Shown here: positions 11,623-24,859 of the stretch, in pieces
How positions within the stretch are numbered: the first letter of the stretch is position 1
Layout: each line of letters starts with the position of its first letter
Source of the DNA: Hermodice carunculata
Taxonomy: Eukaryota; Annelida; Polychaeta; Eunicida; Amphinomidae
Direction: 5' to 3'
Assembly: GCA_964020975.1 (NCBI GenBank)
Contig: OZ026612.1
Location: forward strand, 49,298,943 to 49,362,942
DNA length: 64,000 bases
Notes under the pieces: model-generated
The model's input: the letters and a program-made list of their open reading frames with translations, nothing else
What the model was told of the DNA's origin: nothing
The model's database searches: none
Program-made: the position numbers and the translations under genes

Positions 11623-12091
11623 CTGAAAATCAAATGCAAATCTGCAAAGGAGATTGCTTATTGGTGATAACTAAGAAATTCGTAATGCAGATTATAGAAG
11701 CATGTTTTGCAGATTACATGTACTTGCAATAAGCACGCTAGCCAGGGTTCAGCAATTGACATATCTTCTTACCATCCATTGACAAGTGAAATTCCAATCA
11801 GGGCAAACAAAAAAGGGAGAAAACTGAAAGCACTTGCCCTGCAGACAATCTGAAAATTCCGTGGAAAACGTGATCAAATTTGAAACTTGGCAGGTAAAGC
11901 TTTAGCTGTGGCACGTTGTGGCCCATATATACATGTGGTGAGATTGGGTGTGTGTGTGACTGGCTGGCAGACAAAGGAATGTAGCCTTCATTTTCTATGA
12001 AATGCATTTTCCATTAGATGCTGAGTTAGATCAGTACATTTGTTGTAAAATTAGTAGTGATCATGGAGGAAACATTGTTCTTCATTTAATT
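11623..12091. other. No gene recognised
   Basis: No frame beyond 69 codons and no repeat structure seen. Confidence 0.45.
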
Positions 12092-12900
<809 letters not shown>

Positions 12901-14137
12901 GGAATAGTTGTACATTGCCATACCAATATGCTTTGAAGACACACTCACTAATTTGCTTTGCATAAACATCTTTCCTAGTTGCCAGTTGCCTCTGTACAGA
13001 AGTGGCTCAGCGGGCTGCTGTTTGTGGGATGCTAAGACATCATAGTCCTGGCTTCATAGGGACACTGCAGGCATATAAAAGGCTTAATTTTTTTACCAGG
13101 TAAACAGAGATGCCAATATTTGAAAAAATCAATGAGGGACCAAGTGTGTGGGAAGCTGGTCTAAAGTTCTAATAAGGCATGCACAGAACAAATTTATTTG
13201 TTTGAATTATTAAAAAGAAACTATACCCTGAAACGTGTTCTTTGTCATTTCAACATAGATGAAAGCAAACAATACTTGGGAAAGCAGAAAAAAATATAAC
13301 AACTCTATATTGTACCCTAATCAGTCCATATAAAGAGTATTATATCAAGATATTTACAGAAAACTTCATACAAAATTAACTGCTTCCAAGTTGAAAACCT
13401 TCATTGATGTTCATTGCTGCTGTGAATGTTATTTATTTTAATCATAATTAAAAGTACTTCAACCAAATACACAGATATTAATATTGATGAAACAAAATAC
13501 ATGTAGATTAAAACTTTAATCTCTGCTTCATGTGCATTTAGTCACTTTTTCAAATTGAACAATGAAGTCAACTCAGCTATTTAATCATCAAATGACACTT
13601 ACGAAAAAAAGTACTAATTAAAAATTGTGTACAATTAGATAAATTCAGAAGGGATTCAGCACGATGAATTCAAACACTGTGTCAGTTGATCTCATAAGAT
13701 CACAAGTGGGCAAATAGTAAAGTTTCATTAAAGTGGAGTCTGTAGTTTTTGACTTGGGAGACATAATTATATTCCAAAGTTAGTTCAGTTCACTAATTTT
13801 AAAATAAGTTTAAAAGAAACTTAATCACATTCACATGGAAGCACATTTCAATGCATGTGCAGTTTACTTTTGTCAAGATGGATAAAATTATCACTGAGTG
13901 AGGGAATATCACAGGGACCAAATAAATAATATCATGGCATATATAATGCCAAACTTGTTCACTGCAGTGACATATATTTAAGTAACAAGTCCCTCTCTCA
14001 AGTTGAATTCTACAGTAGATAGTAAATGGAGCACAGTATAATACATCTATCAAATCAGTGAGTTTACTGTACTCAAGATTGAAAATGCAAAAAAGGTCAT
14101 CACACATCAAGCTATGATTGTTTCTTGAGTGTCCACG
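12901..14137. other. No gene recognised
   Basis: AT-rich. A 103-codon minus frame (13799-14110) has no known domain. A box-A-like TGGCTCAGCGGG lies near 13003 without a convincing B box. Confidence 0.45.
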
Positions 14138-14318
14138 TACAGTAAAACCTCTCTAACCGAACACCTCTGTATACTGAACACTTCTCTATACTGAACACCA
14201 TTTCTCAGTCCCAAATATATACTTCCAATGTAAGCAAACCTCCCTATACCGAACCCCTCACTATACCAAACATTTTTTCTCGTCCCAAGGGTGTTCGGTA
14301 TAGGGAGGTTTTACTGTA
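14138..14318. mobile_element. TA-flanked MITE, family TA-2
   Basis: Inverted ends CAGTAAAACCTCTCTAACCG and, at the right, CGGTATAGGGAGGTTTTACTG, with TA at 14138-14139 and 14317-14318. Interior repeats of CCGAACACC and ACTGAACAC. Confidence 0.92.
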
Positions 14319-14544
14319 TCACATTACTATACATCCTACAGTTCACTCTACTAAAAAAAAATAATATATGAAAAATTATGAATAAATAAAATAATAAAAT
14401 TGTGTAGTATCACATGGGAATACATGTATTTCACATCACACGTAAAGCCATAATTGTTTCCTCAGTGTTCATGTCTGTGTGTCACATATGTCTTCAGTTA
14501 ATGTTCAGTTTATTACCATAACACAGTCAAATGGAGTGAATACA

Positions 14545-15290
14545 GCTATTTTTATAGTCCCTCATAGCTTGAGATGTAGCAGACTTTGCTTTTTTCAGCA
14601 GTTCCTTTAATGGTTCAAAGTTGTGACACTTTGTGTCCTTTAGCATGTTGATCTTACACATGAACAGGTTTCCTAGTGTCTCAGCACTGAGGTTTGGCCC
14701 AGACATTGTTTGGTTCTTTCTAGCAAGGCTAAATAACCTTTCAGTGTCAAGCATTTGATTGTGGTAAGACAGTTACCATTTTTATAAGATCACTGAGTTA
14801 TGTGAACTTTAAGCCATCTGTTGTTGGATCTTTGATTTGGCCAATCACATGCCACTGTTTGTCCTTATTCAATCCTTCTGTGGAGGACAAACTTTCAATT
14901 TGGTACTCCACGACTTGTTCCTCTAATACACATACATGTAAATCCATTGACTGTAAGAGTTCCGTGTAGTTAAATCTGTCAACAAAGTACTGTGCACTGT
15001 CAAACTGAATTGAGTCTCTCTTTGAAATATGAAGTACCTGAGCATTGTTTTAGCAGTTCATCTTGTAGGGGAATGTCTTTGTAACCCTCCCCATTAGTGC
15101 CACAGTCTCTTGTTTGTCCCAGTTTTTTCACTTTCTTGAGGCCATGTTTCCATGAAGAGAGTGTGGTGGAACACTTGAGCATCTTGATCGGTGTATAGCA
15201 ACTTTGCAAATGGTGGAATTCAAACATCTCATCTGGGTAACTTGCAGTCGATGTGTGAAAAACAACTACCAGCTGTGACAGCAACTGCGT
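14545..15290 (-). pseudogene. hAT transposase C-terminal fossil
   Basis: Read on the minus strand, the segment gives in order YKDIPLQDELLKQCSG, then FDSAQYFVDRFNYTELLQ, LEEQVVEYQIESLSS, QWHVIGQIKDPTTDGLKF, LSDLIKMVTVLPQSNA and TERLFSLARKNQTMSGPNLS, ending SAETLGNLFMCKINM. The LP-SNA-ERLFSLxRKN ... LSxETLxxLxxxK string is the hallmark C-terminal dimerisation block of hAT transposases. The FFVDRF and EEFxxYQ-type blocks before it fit the same family. It is broken as a gene: there are frame changes near 15005 and between SNA and TERLFS (about 14755), and an in-frame stop after GLKF. The N-terminal BED finger and most of the DDE core are not recognised upstream. No flanking terminal repeats were found, so the size of the original element is unknown. 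Confidence 0.8.
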
Positions 15291-15539
15291 GAAATCCTAT
15301 GCTATGGGTTCAAGTCAGTGCTTTGCGATGTCTTTATTGTTGAAATACAGCTTTTGATAATTTTTTTTTTTAATGCAGGACAATTTACTGAATTGAGTGC
15401 TTCTGTGCAGTACATGGGACATGACACATAAATGTGGGGCAGTCCCACATGATCTGGGACAGTTGGCATCTCTGGGTAAAGTCACTGAGCAGACATTTCC
15501 AGGGTAAAAAATGTTTGTAAGCATCACCTGCAGGCTCGC

Positions 15540-16625
15540 CGTTGTGTGTCCCTCTTTGTAAGCTCTAGCTGCAGACTGTTTCTTTGCAGGTCTCTCTTTG
15601 CAAGTTTCACCTATGGGTCACTTCACTGCCAGTCACTCTTTGTAAGCTCTGGCAGCAGATGACTTCATTACAGGTCTCTCTTTGTAAATTTTTGCTGCAG
15701 GTCACTTCATTGTGAGTCTCTGCTTTTAAGCTTTAGCTGCAAGTCACTTCACTGCAGGTTTCTCTTTGTAAGCTTCAGCTGCATGTCACTTCATTGCAGG
15801 TCTTTAAATGTAAGTTTTAGCTGCATGTCACTTCATTGCAGTCTCTTTTTGTAAGCTTCAGTTGAATGTCACTTCATTGCAGGTCTCTAAATGTAAGCTT
15901 CAGCTGAATGTCACTTCATTGCAGGTCTCTAAATGTAAGCTTCAGCTGCATGTCACTTCATTGCAGGTCTCTAAATGTAAGCTTCAGCTGCATGTCACTT
16001 CATTGCAGGTCTCTAAATGTAAGCTTCAGCTGAATGTCACTTCATTGCAGGTCTCTAAATGTAAGCTTCAGCTGCATGTCACTTCATTGCAGATCTTTCT
16101 TTGTAGGCATCAGTTGTTGCTCACTTCTTTACAAGTGTTTCTTTGTGAACTTCAGCTGCTAGGTATATTCCAGGTCTCTCTTATAAGCATCCATTGCTGC
16201 TCACTATTTTACAAGTGTCTGATGTAAATTTAGCTGTTAGCCAGTTTATCCTGTTAATTCCAAGTCTCTCTTTGTAAGCTTTAGCTGCTGTCTACGTCAT
16301 TGCAAGTGTCTTTGTTACAATCTCTTCATCTGGCCACTTCATTGCAAATGTCTCTCTTTAATGTTTAGCATCTGGCCACTTCATTGCAGGTGTCTCTTTA
16401 TAAGCTTTAGCTGTTGGCCACTTCAATGCAAGTCTGTCTTTGTAACCTTTAGCTAAGTCGGTCTTTGTAAGCTTTAGCTAAGTCTGTCTTTGTAAGCTTT
16501 AGCAGCAGGGCATTTTAGTGCAAGTGTATTTTTGTACACTTAAGCAGCTGTTGGCCACTTCAATGCAAGTCTGTCTGTAAGCTTCAGCTGCTGGCCGTTT
16601 CTGTGAAAGTGTCTCATTGTAAGCT
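15540..16625. repeat. 42-bp minisatellite array
   Basis: About 26 units of 42 bp, near-identical at 15862-16090 and increasingly diverged outward. The unit runs GTCACTTCATTGCAGGTCTC then TAAATGTAAGCTTCAGCTGC. Because 42 is a multiple of three, one frame stays open for 121 codons with a 14-residue repeat (VTSLQVSKCKLQL). The decay of outer units without frame conservation argues against coding. Confidence 0.92.
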
Positions 16626-17714
16626 TCATGGCAAGTATGTGTTCCTTACCTTTAGGGCCTTGCGTCTGACTGCATAATTCCAAATGGAGCTGTTATAGGT
16701 ATTTGATGATATCAAAAGTTGACAGGTGTATTTCACCAGTTTTCCTCCAAACAAAGTGTGTGTGTTTGGGGGTGGGGGGGTGGGTGGGTGGGTGGAGGGT
16801 GTTTCATCAGAATAAAAGGAAAGTAACTGACATGGTTTTTCTCCAAGTGGTTGAAAGTGGTCAACTAAATTGCCAGGACAAGTGTCCAGTATCTGGATAA
16901 GTGGGACAAATAAATGTCCCAACAGTGTCAATAGACCAATGCTGCTGATAATGGTGATCTTGGCAGCAATTGTGGAGCTAGATTTGGTACCATTTCTGGT
17001 AATATCCTATTGGTAACCAGACAGAAAGATGACAGTATGGGTACATCCTCATGTCTGGTTTAGAGAACACATGCGAATGCCAGACAGGATGGATGATAGC
17101 TCAATACCAGTCATTGCCCGATGTCTCACATTTCAGTCTCATTCCCCATGGGCTATCCCATAGTGAATGCTAATGGGGGCTCATTGCCTGCTCATTAACC
17201 TTGGCTCTAATGAGATTTCACCTGATCCCAATTGAATGCCTTGTTTAGTTGATTGATTGGGTGATCCTGAAGTTCTTGGATCCTCTCCTTGGCACCAGTA
17301 AATCCTATAGTCATGTGTACGTGGCATAAATCTGATCAATATAGCATGTATAGGGAGGTATAATTTGTTCTTGTAACACCAGCCACATGAGAGCCAGCTG
17401 GGGCTCAGTGTAACTTGCTTTAGTTTTACTCCGATCACATTCCTCAGTCACCTCTGCTTCAGCAGGCACATGCTGGGTATGACTGGAATATCCAGGGCTA
17501 AAACGGTTCTCTCCTGTGCTATCATGATCATTATAAAACAATATATGAGGCAAAGTTTCCATAGTCAGCTTGATGATGTATTAGTATCATCTGATGTAAC
17601 ATCAAAGGTTCAGTAAGATTTATTAAGGGAAATAATCAGATTGCCATTGCTGTACCTTCAAGTACATCAGTGACTGTTGATTGTGGCTATCTGAATTCAT
17701 AATTCTCAAGCAGT
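16626..17714. other. No gene recognised; G-rich patch
   Basis: Holds a (GGGT)n/poly-G stretch at 16768-16798 that could form a G-quadruplex. Frames of 101, 85 and 83 codons show no known domain. Confidence 0.5.
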
Positions 17715-17912
17715 GAACAGCAATGATATCATAGACTGACATGCATTTTTAGAGCCAAATGATACTGTAGACTGACATGTTATTTTATAACCAAATGGTA
17801 CCATTGCCTGACAGGCAGTTTTTTAACCAAGTGATGACATGGACTGATGTGTAATTTTACAGCCAAACAATAATACCATAGGCTGAAATGCAATTTTACA
17901 GCCCAGTGCTTC
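17715..17912. repeat. Diverged tandem repeat of about 45 bp
   Basis: Five imperfect units of the form ATAGACTGACATGYATTTTT followed by A-CCAAATGATAC, starting near 17730, 17768, 17808, 17850 and 17880. Confidence 0.75.
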
Positions 17913-18007
17913 AAGTAACTGGTTTCACATCATTTTTTATGCAAAATTTTTCATTTTTTCCACTCAACTTGCATACTCCTGTTATAGCCTGCATTTTATC
18001 TCATGGT

Positions 18008-18240
18008 TTAACTCATTCCATACCAGTCCTTGATTTTTCCGTATGTTTACCTAGATTTAAGACGACAATTGCATATTTAAATTCTTCATGAAAAGAGCTT
18101 TCATTCAAGTACCAACATGCCTATGGTCTTAATTCAGTGGTTCTGGCACTGCCTGGCAAGTCATGCTGCAGCTGCAGCACTTGCCAGGCAGTGCCAGAAC
18201 CACTGGCCAAGGCCTGTGACCATAGTATGGAATGAGTTCA
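18008..18240 (+). mobile_element. TTAA MITE family C (copy 1)
   Basis: Ends TTAACTCATTCCATACC and, inverted, CATAGTATGGAATGAGTTCA. Next to the right end is a hairpin at 18135-18205 with 26-bp perfect arms (CAGTGGTTCTGGCACTGCC ...). It encloses a second 16-bp palindrome TGCTGCAGCTGCAGCA. Layout and length match family A but the hairpin sequence is unrelated. Confidence 0.9.
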
Positions 18241-19047
18241 TATTTATCCAAGGTAAATAACTAACAGGATAGCATTCTGGCCATAATTTCATTTCAGTGA
18301 CTTCACCTGCTCACTGACCAGTTCCAGACCAACCTGCTGCATGTCAGACTGCAAAGCTCATACTGTCCACTGAAAGTCACTGCAAAAACAAAACTAATAA
18401 AGGGATCATCATTATCCCTTCTCATGTATAAATATATATGAGGGTACAATTCCAACAATATGCAGTTATCTGCAAATATGAGTTGAATATTTTGAACAAG
18501 AATACTTCAGATATCCCTATGCTTGTTTACATGCATTGTAATGTGGCATTTTTGTGGGCACATGTGCACATTCAAAACACACTCAGATGAAATTTCTGAT
18601 TATTAAATTGTGCTTTTTTTCAATATTTCTGTTAGGATTTTTTTTCAGGACGTGACAAGATGGGAAATTCAGGGGAGAAGATTAGATTTTCATCAGTTTT
18701 ACATGTAAATAATCAATACTTGTGACCCTTACGAATTTAATCAGAGTGTAATTCAGGTTTGAAAGGGTAATATACCCCCATTTTGGGAATTAACAGAAAT
18801 GCTGTTTTTTTTTTGTTTTTTTTTTTTATTTTATGCTTTGGTTTTTTTTGTTTTTTTTTTGTTTGTTTGTTTGTTTGTTTTTTTATAATCATTACTCTCA
18901 TGGATAAAGCCAAAGCTATTAGTGATAAGGAAAAATTAAACCATATTTAGAATATGTTTATGATGTAAATATTTCAATTGGCATCAAAATTACACATGTT
19001 GATTTACCTTATATATTTGTATCCTTAGCATATTGCAATTAAAATGA
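18241..19047. other. No gene recognised; T-rich tract
   Basis: Low-complexity T with (TTTG)n at about 18806-18885; otherwise unique-looking. Confidence 0.5.
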
Positions 19048-19259
19048 TACTGTGAATTGCTTTATTTTCACGTGTATAAATTTTCATGGTTTTTGTATTT
19101 TTGATATTTCACTGTAGTTTTAATTTTACTATTTTCGACATCATTCCCATTCAAACAATGTTCAAATACTATTTCACTGTGATTTTCTTTTCAAGGTTTT
19201 ACGCCATCAGCGAAATAAGCCAAAAAAAGAATACAGCAAAATTAAAGCAATTTACAGTA
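19048..19259. mobile_element. TA-flanked MITE, family TA-3 (copy 1)
   Basis: Inverted ends CTGTGAATTGCTTTATTTTC and, at the right, AAATTAAAGCAATTTACAG, each beside TA. Interior 'gccatcagcgaaataagcc' recurs in copy 2. Confidence 0.88.
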
Positions 19260-19702
19260 GTTTCATCAGATTTTGATTGCAGGTAAATTAGGTCTTATTG
19301 CCATGATATTGCATTTAAATGAAAGTTATTTTTGACTTCATCTCTCTCTTTGTGGGAAATACAATTATGGTTTTAAAGCTGTTTTAGAAACACTTTGCAA
19401 AATTGAACAATCAACAGTGAGACATGCTATTGAGCTCCATTTAATTGTCATCTTAAGTTTGCCTACACATTTGGGCTAGAAATTCCAGAAAATTGTGGCT
19501 GCTTTGAAATGCCCTTTTAGGCTTGCATGACAAGAAATTCTAAACTAAAAGCAACATTCTAAGATTAACCACCACTTCAATCTAGCTAGACATCATTGGT
19601 CGAATTTTGAATAACCATGGTGTAAGTGAAAGTATCTATTCTCTCATTCGAATATATTTGAGATAAACAACCAAAACACCATAGAATAAAGCCATATAGT
19701 CA
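19260..19702. other. No gene or repeat recognised
   Basis: 443 bp between two MITEs. Confidence 0.45.
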
Positions 19703-19852
19703 TACAGTAAAACCTCTCTAACCGAACACCATTTCTCGGTCCCAAATACATATACTTTCAATGCTATCAAACCTCCCTATACCGAACACCTCACAATACT
19801 GAACACTTTTTTCCGGTCCCAAGGGTGTTCGGTACCGGGAGGTTTCACTGTA
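19703..19852. mobile_element. TA-flanked MITE, family TA-2 (copy 2)
   Basis: CAGTAAAACCTCTCTAACCG at the left and GGTACCGGGAGGTTTCACTG at the right, with TA at both ends. It is 30 bp shorter than copy 1, lacking one internal ACTGAACAC block. Confidence 0.92.
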
Positions 19853-20649
19853 GTTGGAAACTTACTGGAGCCACTGGTACATTTTGCTAACAATAATCTT
19901 TCAGGGACTATTCTGATCATTAGCCAATTATGCAAATGCTCATGTGTTTCTTGATTTTGGTTACAGAAATGTGTAAATGGCTGAAATACTTTTGAATGAA
20001 TTATTAAAGGGCCACAACAGAATCTTTGTTAATTATGCCTATATTTCCAATTTTTGCAACTAAATATTTTTTCAAGTCTAGATCTAACCCTGCTTAATTA
20101 CTTTGTAGTATGAGAAACATAGGAAATCTTAATTCCAGATGTAAGAATGTCGTTAGCTGTGGAACTCAAAACTGAAAAATGTGTTGTTCTTGAATTGCTG
20201 ACCAATTGACCAGCTGGTGTACAATTGTATAAGAAGGGTAATATTATGGTTTTTATGGTCCTTTTCCACTGGGACTATAATATTGACTGCATTTTGGGGA
20301 TTGAAGTCATGAATTAAAATAACCTCTGAGAGAGGTGCTTATTTTACTTTTAGAAGTTGGTCATACTTTGTAAAACAGATTTTAATGTGTACAAATAAAA
20401 TGCATTGCTCCTATTTGTTGTGGAAATGCAATTATTTTATGGTTATTATATGATCTGGAAAAATAATTGCATGAAGCAGTATTTTGGTCTGTAAGCATTG
20501 TTCATGCCTGTTGTTGGGCTTAAATAGCTCTGGGAGTACAGTCAGTGGAATTAACAGGAAGCTAAATACAGATGTGACTAATGTAGACTGATAGGGTGCT
20601 TAGGCAATCATATTATGGCAAATGCTACCAAAGTTGACCTAATCCAGAC
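19853..20649. other. No gene recognised
   Basis: AT-rich; no frame of 60 codons or more in a recognised family. Confidence 0.45.
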
Positions 20650-20910
20650 TTGGTGTGTAGACATTTCTTTGGGTAGGAGTGTGTCACTATGATCTTGACC
20701 TTTGACCCTTCATAGAAAATGCTTATACAGGCTATATTTAATTCAGACACTGTAAGAACTACAGATACGAAACTTGGTATATGGATACTTCTTGGGATAA
20801 GGGTTTGTTGTATACCAAAATTATGTCACTGTGTCCTTGAGCTTTGACCCTTTCATAGAAAATTTTTGTCTGGGGCAGATGTCCAACACTGTAAGAACTG
20901 AATTCATATA
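20650..20910 (+). repeat. Two diverged units of about 155 bp with TTGACCTTTGACCCTT
   Basis: 'ttgacctttgacccttcatagaaaatg' (20695) and 'ttgagctttgaccctttcatagaaaat' (20836) follow 'gtgtgtcactatgat' and 'tatgtcactgtgtc'. It resembles the tandem-unit elements; ends not found. Confidence 0.65.
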
Positions 20911-21063
20911 CCATTGACCTGTAGTAGGGGACTCCCTGTGTATTTCCAGCAATATGACTGCTCTTATTATGCCATAATTTGTATGTTTTCACATGTATGA
21001 AATAGGCTGGATAGTCATTTGCAGTACATTGCATGGAAGAATAAATCAAATTGTATGCCCATG

Positions 21064-21067
<4 letters not shown>

Positions 21068-21159
<92 letters not shown>
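21068..21159. repeat. (TA)n microsatellite
   Basis: About 45 uninterrupted dinucleotide units. The IY-repeat frames on the minus strand are artefacts. Confidence 0.98.
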
Positions 21160-21161
<2 letters not shown>

Positions 21162-21867
21162 GCTGTAATATGAATTTGGTTCCTCATGGAAGAAACCTTG
21201 AGATGTGTGGTGGTACAGATGTAATGACAAAATAGTCATGTAAATGTACAAGGCTGATGGCTGCAGGTTGTGCGATTTAGGGTCTCAGCATTGTAATTAA
21301 AAGAATTTATCATTTTACAATTTGTAAGTCACCTATGGTTGGGTATTTTGCCATCTGTCTTGTGGTTGTATGGGCAGGTGGTCTGAGGTACTAGAAGGTT
21401 TATTAATTTGCTTGTTGTAAATTGTGCTATTCATTATCCATGATTGCACCAGACCATTTCACAAAATCCAAATCCTGGAAATGGTGGTGTCCAGCAGAAT
21501 ATTTAGCATGTATGTATTGTAACATGTTGCGACAGTCCCTCTGGTGTCACTGTCTTGGTGACACTTGCAGGCATCCCTGAGTAACCAATGAAACCTTTAT
21601 AACCAAAAAAATCTACATGTGTACATTGAAAAATCTAGCCCTCTAAAATTTGAAAATAACCTATATTACCTATTAAAAACCTCAAGTTTGGGTAGAAAGA
21701 CAATCATGATTTGGTGAATTGAGGGGCATATATACTGCAAATCTCTCCAGCATACACTGTTTCAGGTTTGAATTCCTAAAAACTTGTTACTTGAGGATTG
21801 ATGAAGGCTTTTTCTGTCTCTGGGTCACTCTTCACTTAGTTGCTGTCTTTTGATGCCACAATAACAG

Positions 21868-21914
<47 letters not shown>

Positions 21915-22439
21915 TGTGTGTGTAAATGTAAATATAGATTAGTACTTTTAGATACCAACATCATGCCTATCTGTAGGATGATTGACCCCATAATAGCCTA
22001 ACTTTTGAACTAAAAGCCTTCGTAACTCTTAATTTTTATTTGAGAACATATTCAACAACTTATGTACCATAAAATTTGGGAGCCCAATTTTGGACAAAAG
22101 TCTGAATGTTTTCTCTGCTGATTGTCAGTTTGATACTCATAGACCTGCTAATACACAACAAACTGAAAAGACACTGTATCAACCATGCCAGAAATCCAGG
22201 ATTTGGTGCGAAGTTAAATTATGTTTACCTGAAGGAAGGGAGGGAAGCTGAAAATTGATAAGAGAAATAATAACAGTTCAAAGAAATTTTTTTTAGTTGA
22301 CAAAAGGCCTGGGATGGACGTAATCAGATTTCACATTATGTTGTTTTTTTTTTAGCTGAGCAGCTTTGTCAGTTCGACTTTTTAGAGACTATTGCTGCAG
22401 ATCATCCAGCATGAGAGGCCTCTACTGTTGCACTCGTTA
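21160..22439. other. No gene recognised; (TG)n at 21870-21924
   Basis: Contains a (TG)n tract of about 27 units with one A interruption. The rest is unique-looking. Confidence 0.5.
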
Positions 22440-22633
22440 TACTGTTTTTCATGTTTTTGTACCTCTATTGGGATACTGACCACTTTATAAAGAGACCTCC
22501 CATTGAAGACCAGATTCACCAGGTCCCTGAACACATATTTCTGTTATTTTACCTGAAATGAAAGACCGTCTGCTTTATGGGATCACTTTCAGATCTGCTC
22601 TGAGGGTGGTCTCTCAAAAGAGGGACTACTGTA
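22440..22633. mobile_element. TA-1 MITE, right end with decayed interior
   Basis: Right terminus GGTGGTCTCTCAAAAGAGGG then ACTACTG beside TA (22632-22633). The interior 'catgtttttgtacctctattggga' and 'tgctttatgggatcac' matches the copy at 49680. The left terminus is not clear. Confidence 0.7.
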
Positions 22634-23734
22634 TAAAGACCTTGCACATGTCATCTGTCACTGTATCTCCACCTTACTTCATTGTGTGATTAAACATTGT
22701 AGGATTTTTTTTAAAAGGAAGCTCTTCAAATGTCAGGTAAAAGGTTAAAGTCATAAATTTTTGCATTAGAAGACCTTGCACATGCTATGTGTAAGAAGTC
22801 TGGAGGGACCTAATACCATTGTGTTGGCTTGACAACTTCTTCCCATTGAAATTTCTGGAAATAGTCCTGTGCCTTAAATGTCGTGTGCTTCCTGTTTGCT
22901 CATGAACAGTGACATAGAAGGCAGTCTGAAGGTTAATCCACAGCTTTCCTTGGGCATTGGCACCAGCATATGTTGAAGAAAATTAGTTGTTGACTCAGTT
23001 GCCAGAGGGTGAAGAAGCAGATTTAGTTTCTTAGTCCAGCGTTCATAATCCGAAGCAAGCATGCTGTTGGTGTTATATGCAGTAGCTCCTTAATGTTGGT
23101 GGTGTGAAGTCAGCAAGAACTGTGTGCATCACTGGGTAGTCCTGCTACTTAGGACTCCTTCAGGGAACAGAGTGTCTCTGTGGATATTGTGTCAATGACC
23201 TTAGTTGAATGTGCCAGATTTACTGAATTAAGCACAGATGTATGCTTTGAAGTTTTTGCTGAAGCTGGATTATGTATTCTTGAGCATGTACTTCTGATAG
23301 AACTTGTGCTCCAGCTTGTTGTGGGAGATGCCAGGATAATAGTTCATTTTCTATTGGCCAATTACATGACTGCCCACAGCCTCACACATCTCTTGGGTAG
23401 TTCACTGTTCCGTACACTGGTAATCAATTGCAGAACATAATACTCTTAATTAACAAAGGCAGAGTGAGGGCAGTCACTTTGAAATAAGCTGGAATGTGTA
23501 TATATGTAGAAAGGTCACCAAGGGCAAGGTCAGGACAGTCTCTTTGAAATAAGCCAGATTGTATATATGTATAAAGGTCTCTGTGATGTACCTTTGGATG
23601 ACAGATGCATATTATGATGGTAGACAGAGGAAAATTTGTGTGTAATGTGTCCTAGTTTCTAATTACTGCATGTAGGTTGTAAGCATTTTAACCCACATTT
23701 CTGATGTTGCGGTCGTACATATAGGTAACTAGAG
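22634..23734. other. No gene recognised
   Basis: An 86-codon plus frame (23180-23440) and a 62-codon minus frame (22874-23062) lack known motifs. 'cacagctttccttgggcattgg' near 22938 may be a trace of a TTAA MITE hairpin arm. Confidence 0.45.
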
Positions 23735-23977
23735 TTAACCATTCCCCCCTTGAATTGAGAGCGAGTCAACAGCTTTTCTTGGCATGGGTTGGGCACCAAG
23801 TGCCCAACCCATGCCAAGGAACCTTTCTGAGCTCGAGTATGTGATCTTGATAGGTCTCATCTACAATTCTCAGTCAAATTGTTTTTCATTATTGTGGTTG
23901 AAATTAGTTGGAAACAGCAAAGCAGTCAACATTTGACCATCAGCCAGTTTTGGCCAGTTTAAGGGAGAAAGAGTTAA
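23735..23977 (-). mobile_element. TTAA MITE family A
   Basis: TTAA at both ends (23735-23738, 23974-23977). The hairpin starts at 23765 with arms through CATGGGTTGGGCACC / GTGCCCAACCCATG and weakens on its outer right side (23821 on). Confidence 0.93.
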
Positions 23978-24859
23978 CAAAGCCTTGGGTGTCTACAGTG
24001 TGTGCCTTTTGTTTTGTCCAGAGAGTCACCTTGTATGCCCTCTGATACAAATTTCGAGTCTCCAATTTTAACTTAAATGATGATGTGAACATTGTCAAGG
24101 TGGACGTCTGTATATATGTGAACTCTATTATCTTGATTTACAGTTGAGTTTGTAAATGTTTAAATAAAGAAAATATATGACCTCTGTTTATGGATCATGT
24201 GCACTTTGAAAACCTATGGAAGTCCTTCAAATTCAAAATTGGTGCTTGAAAAATCCTTACAAATTGATTTTGTGGTATACTGGTTGGTTATATGCGTGCA
24301 TTTTTCCTTTTGCCTATCACCTGCTGCTACAGCAAAATGCCATCAGGGGCCCTTGCATTTTCGAAATTTTGTCCTGGTTAAATGCTTGAAAAGTCCTTCA
24401 ATTCCAAAGTTGCTTAATTGTATAAACTCGGTCTTTTGTCATGAATGATAGTTCAAGCTGTGGAGTGTTGAAATGAAAAAAATGTATGAATTCTGTTGTC
24501 ATGACAATTGAATGCGTTGAATGCTTAAATTAGAAAATATGTGAACTTTATTGCCATTACGATTCAATCTATAGAGAGAAACTAAGGAGACTATGGAACA
24601 ACCAGCAGATTGTTCATATTTATCACCATTATCATAGATCATATGGGAATGCATTTCACTGGAGATCCAGGGATTGTCAGTTCAATGGTGGTCTGGGCTC
24701 TAGTTTCAGTGGTCACTGGATTGGGCTGCTTTCCTTCCTGGCCAGTTGTGACTGAATGGTGTATCAAAGGCCCTTATATGTGCAGGCATGCTATTGTTGT
24801 AGTGCTTATAAAAGACCCTGTCATGTTTGGAGAGGTGCAGGCCAGCTTGTACCCATGAT
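23978..24859. other. No gene recognised
   Basis: Frames of 83 codons (24197-24448 +) and 82 codons (24610-24858 +) without known domains. Confidence 0.45.

Noticed and set aside
13000-13080. tRNA-like or SINE head with TGGCTCAGCGGG
   Set aside because: No B box at the proper distance and no second copy in the window.
22929-22985. Further TTAA MITE copy
   Set aside because: Only one short hairpin-arm match (ACAGCTTTCCTTGG); no terminus or body.
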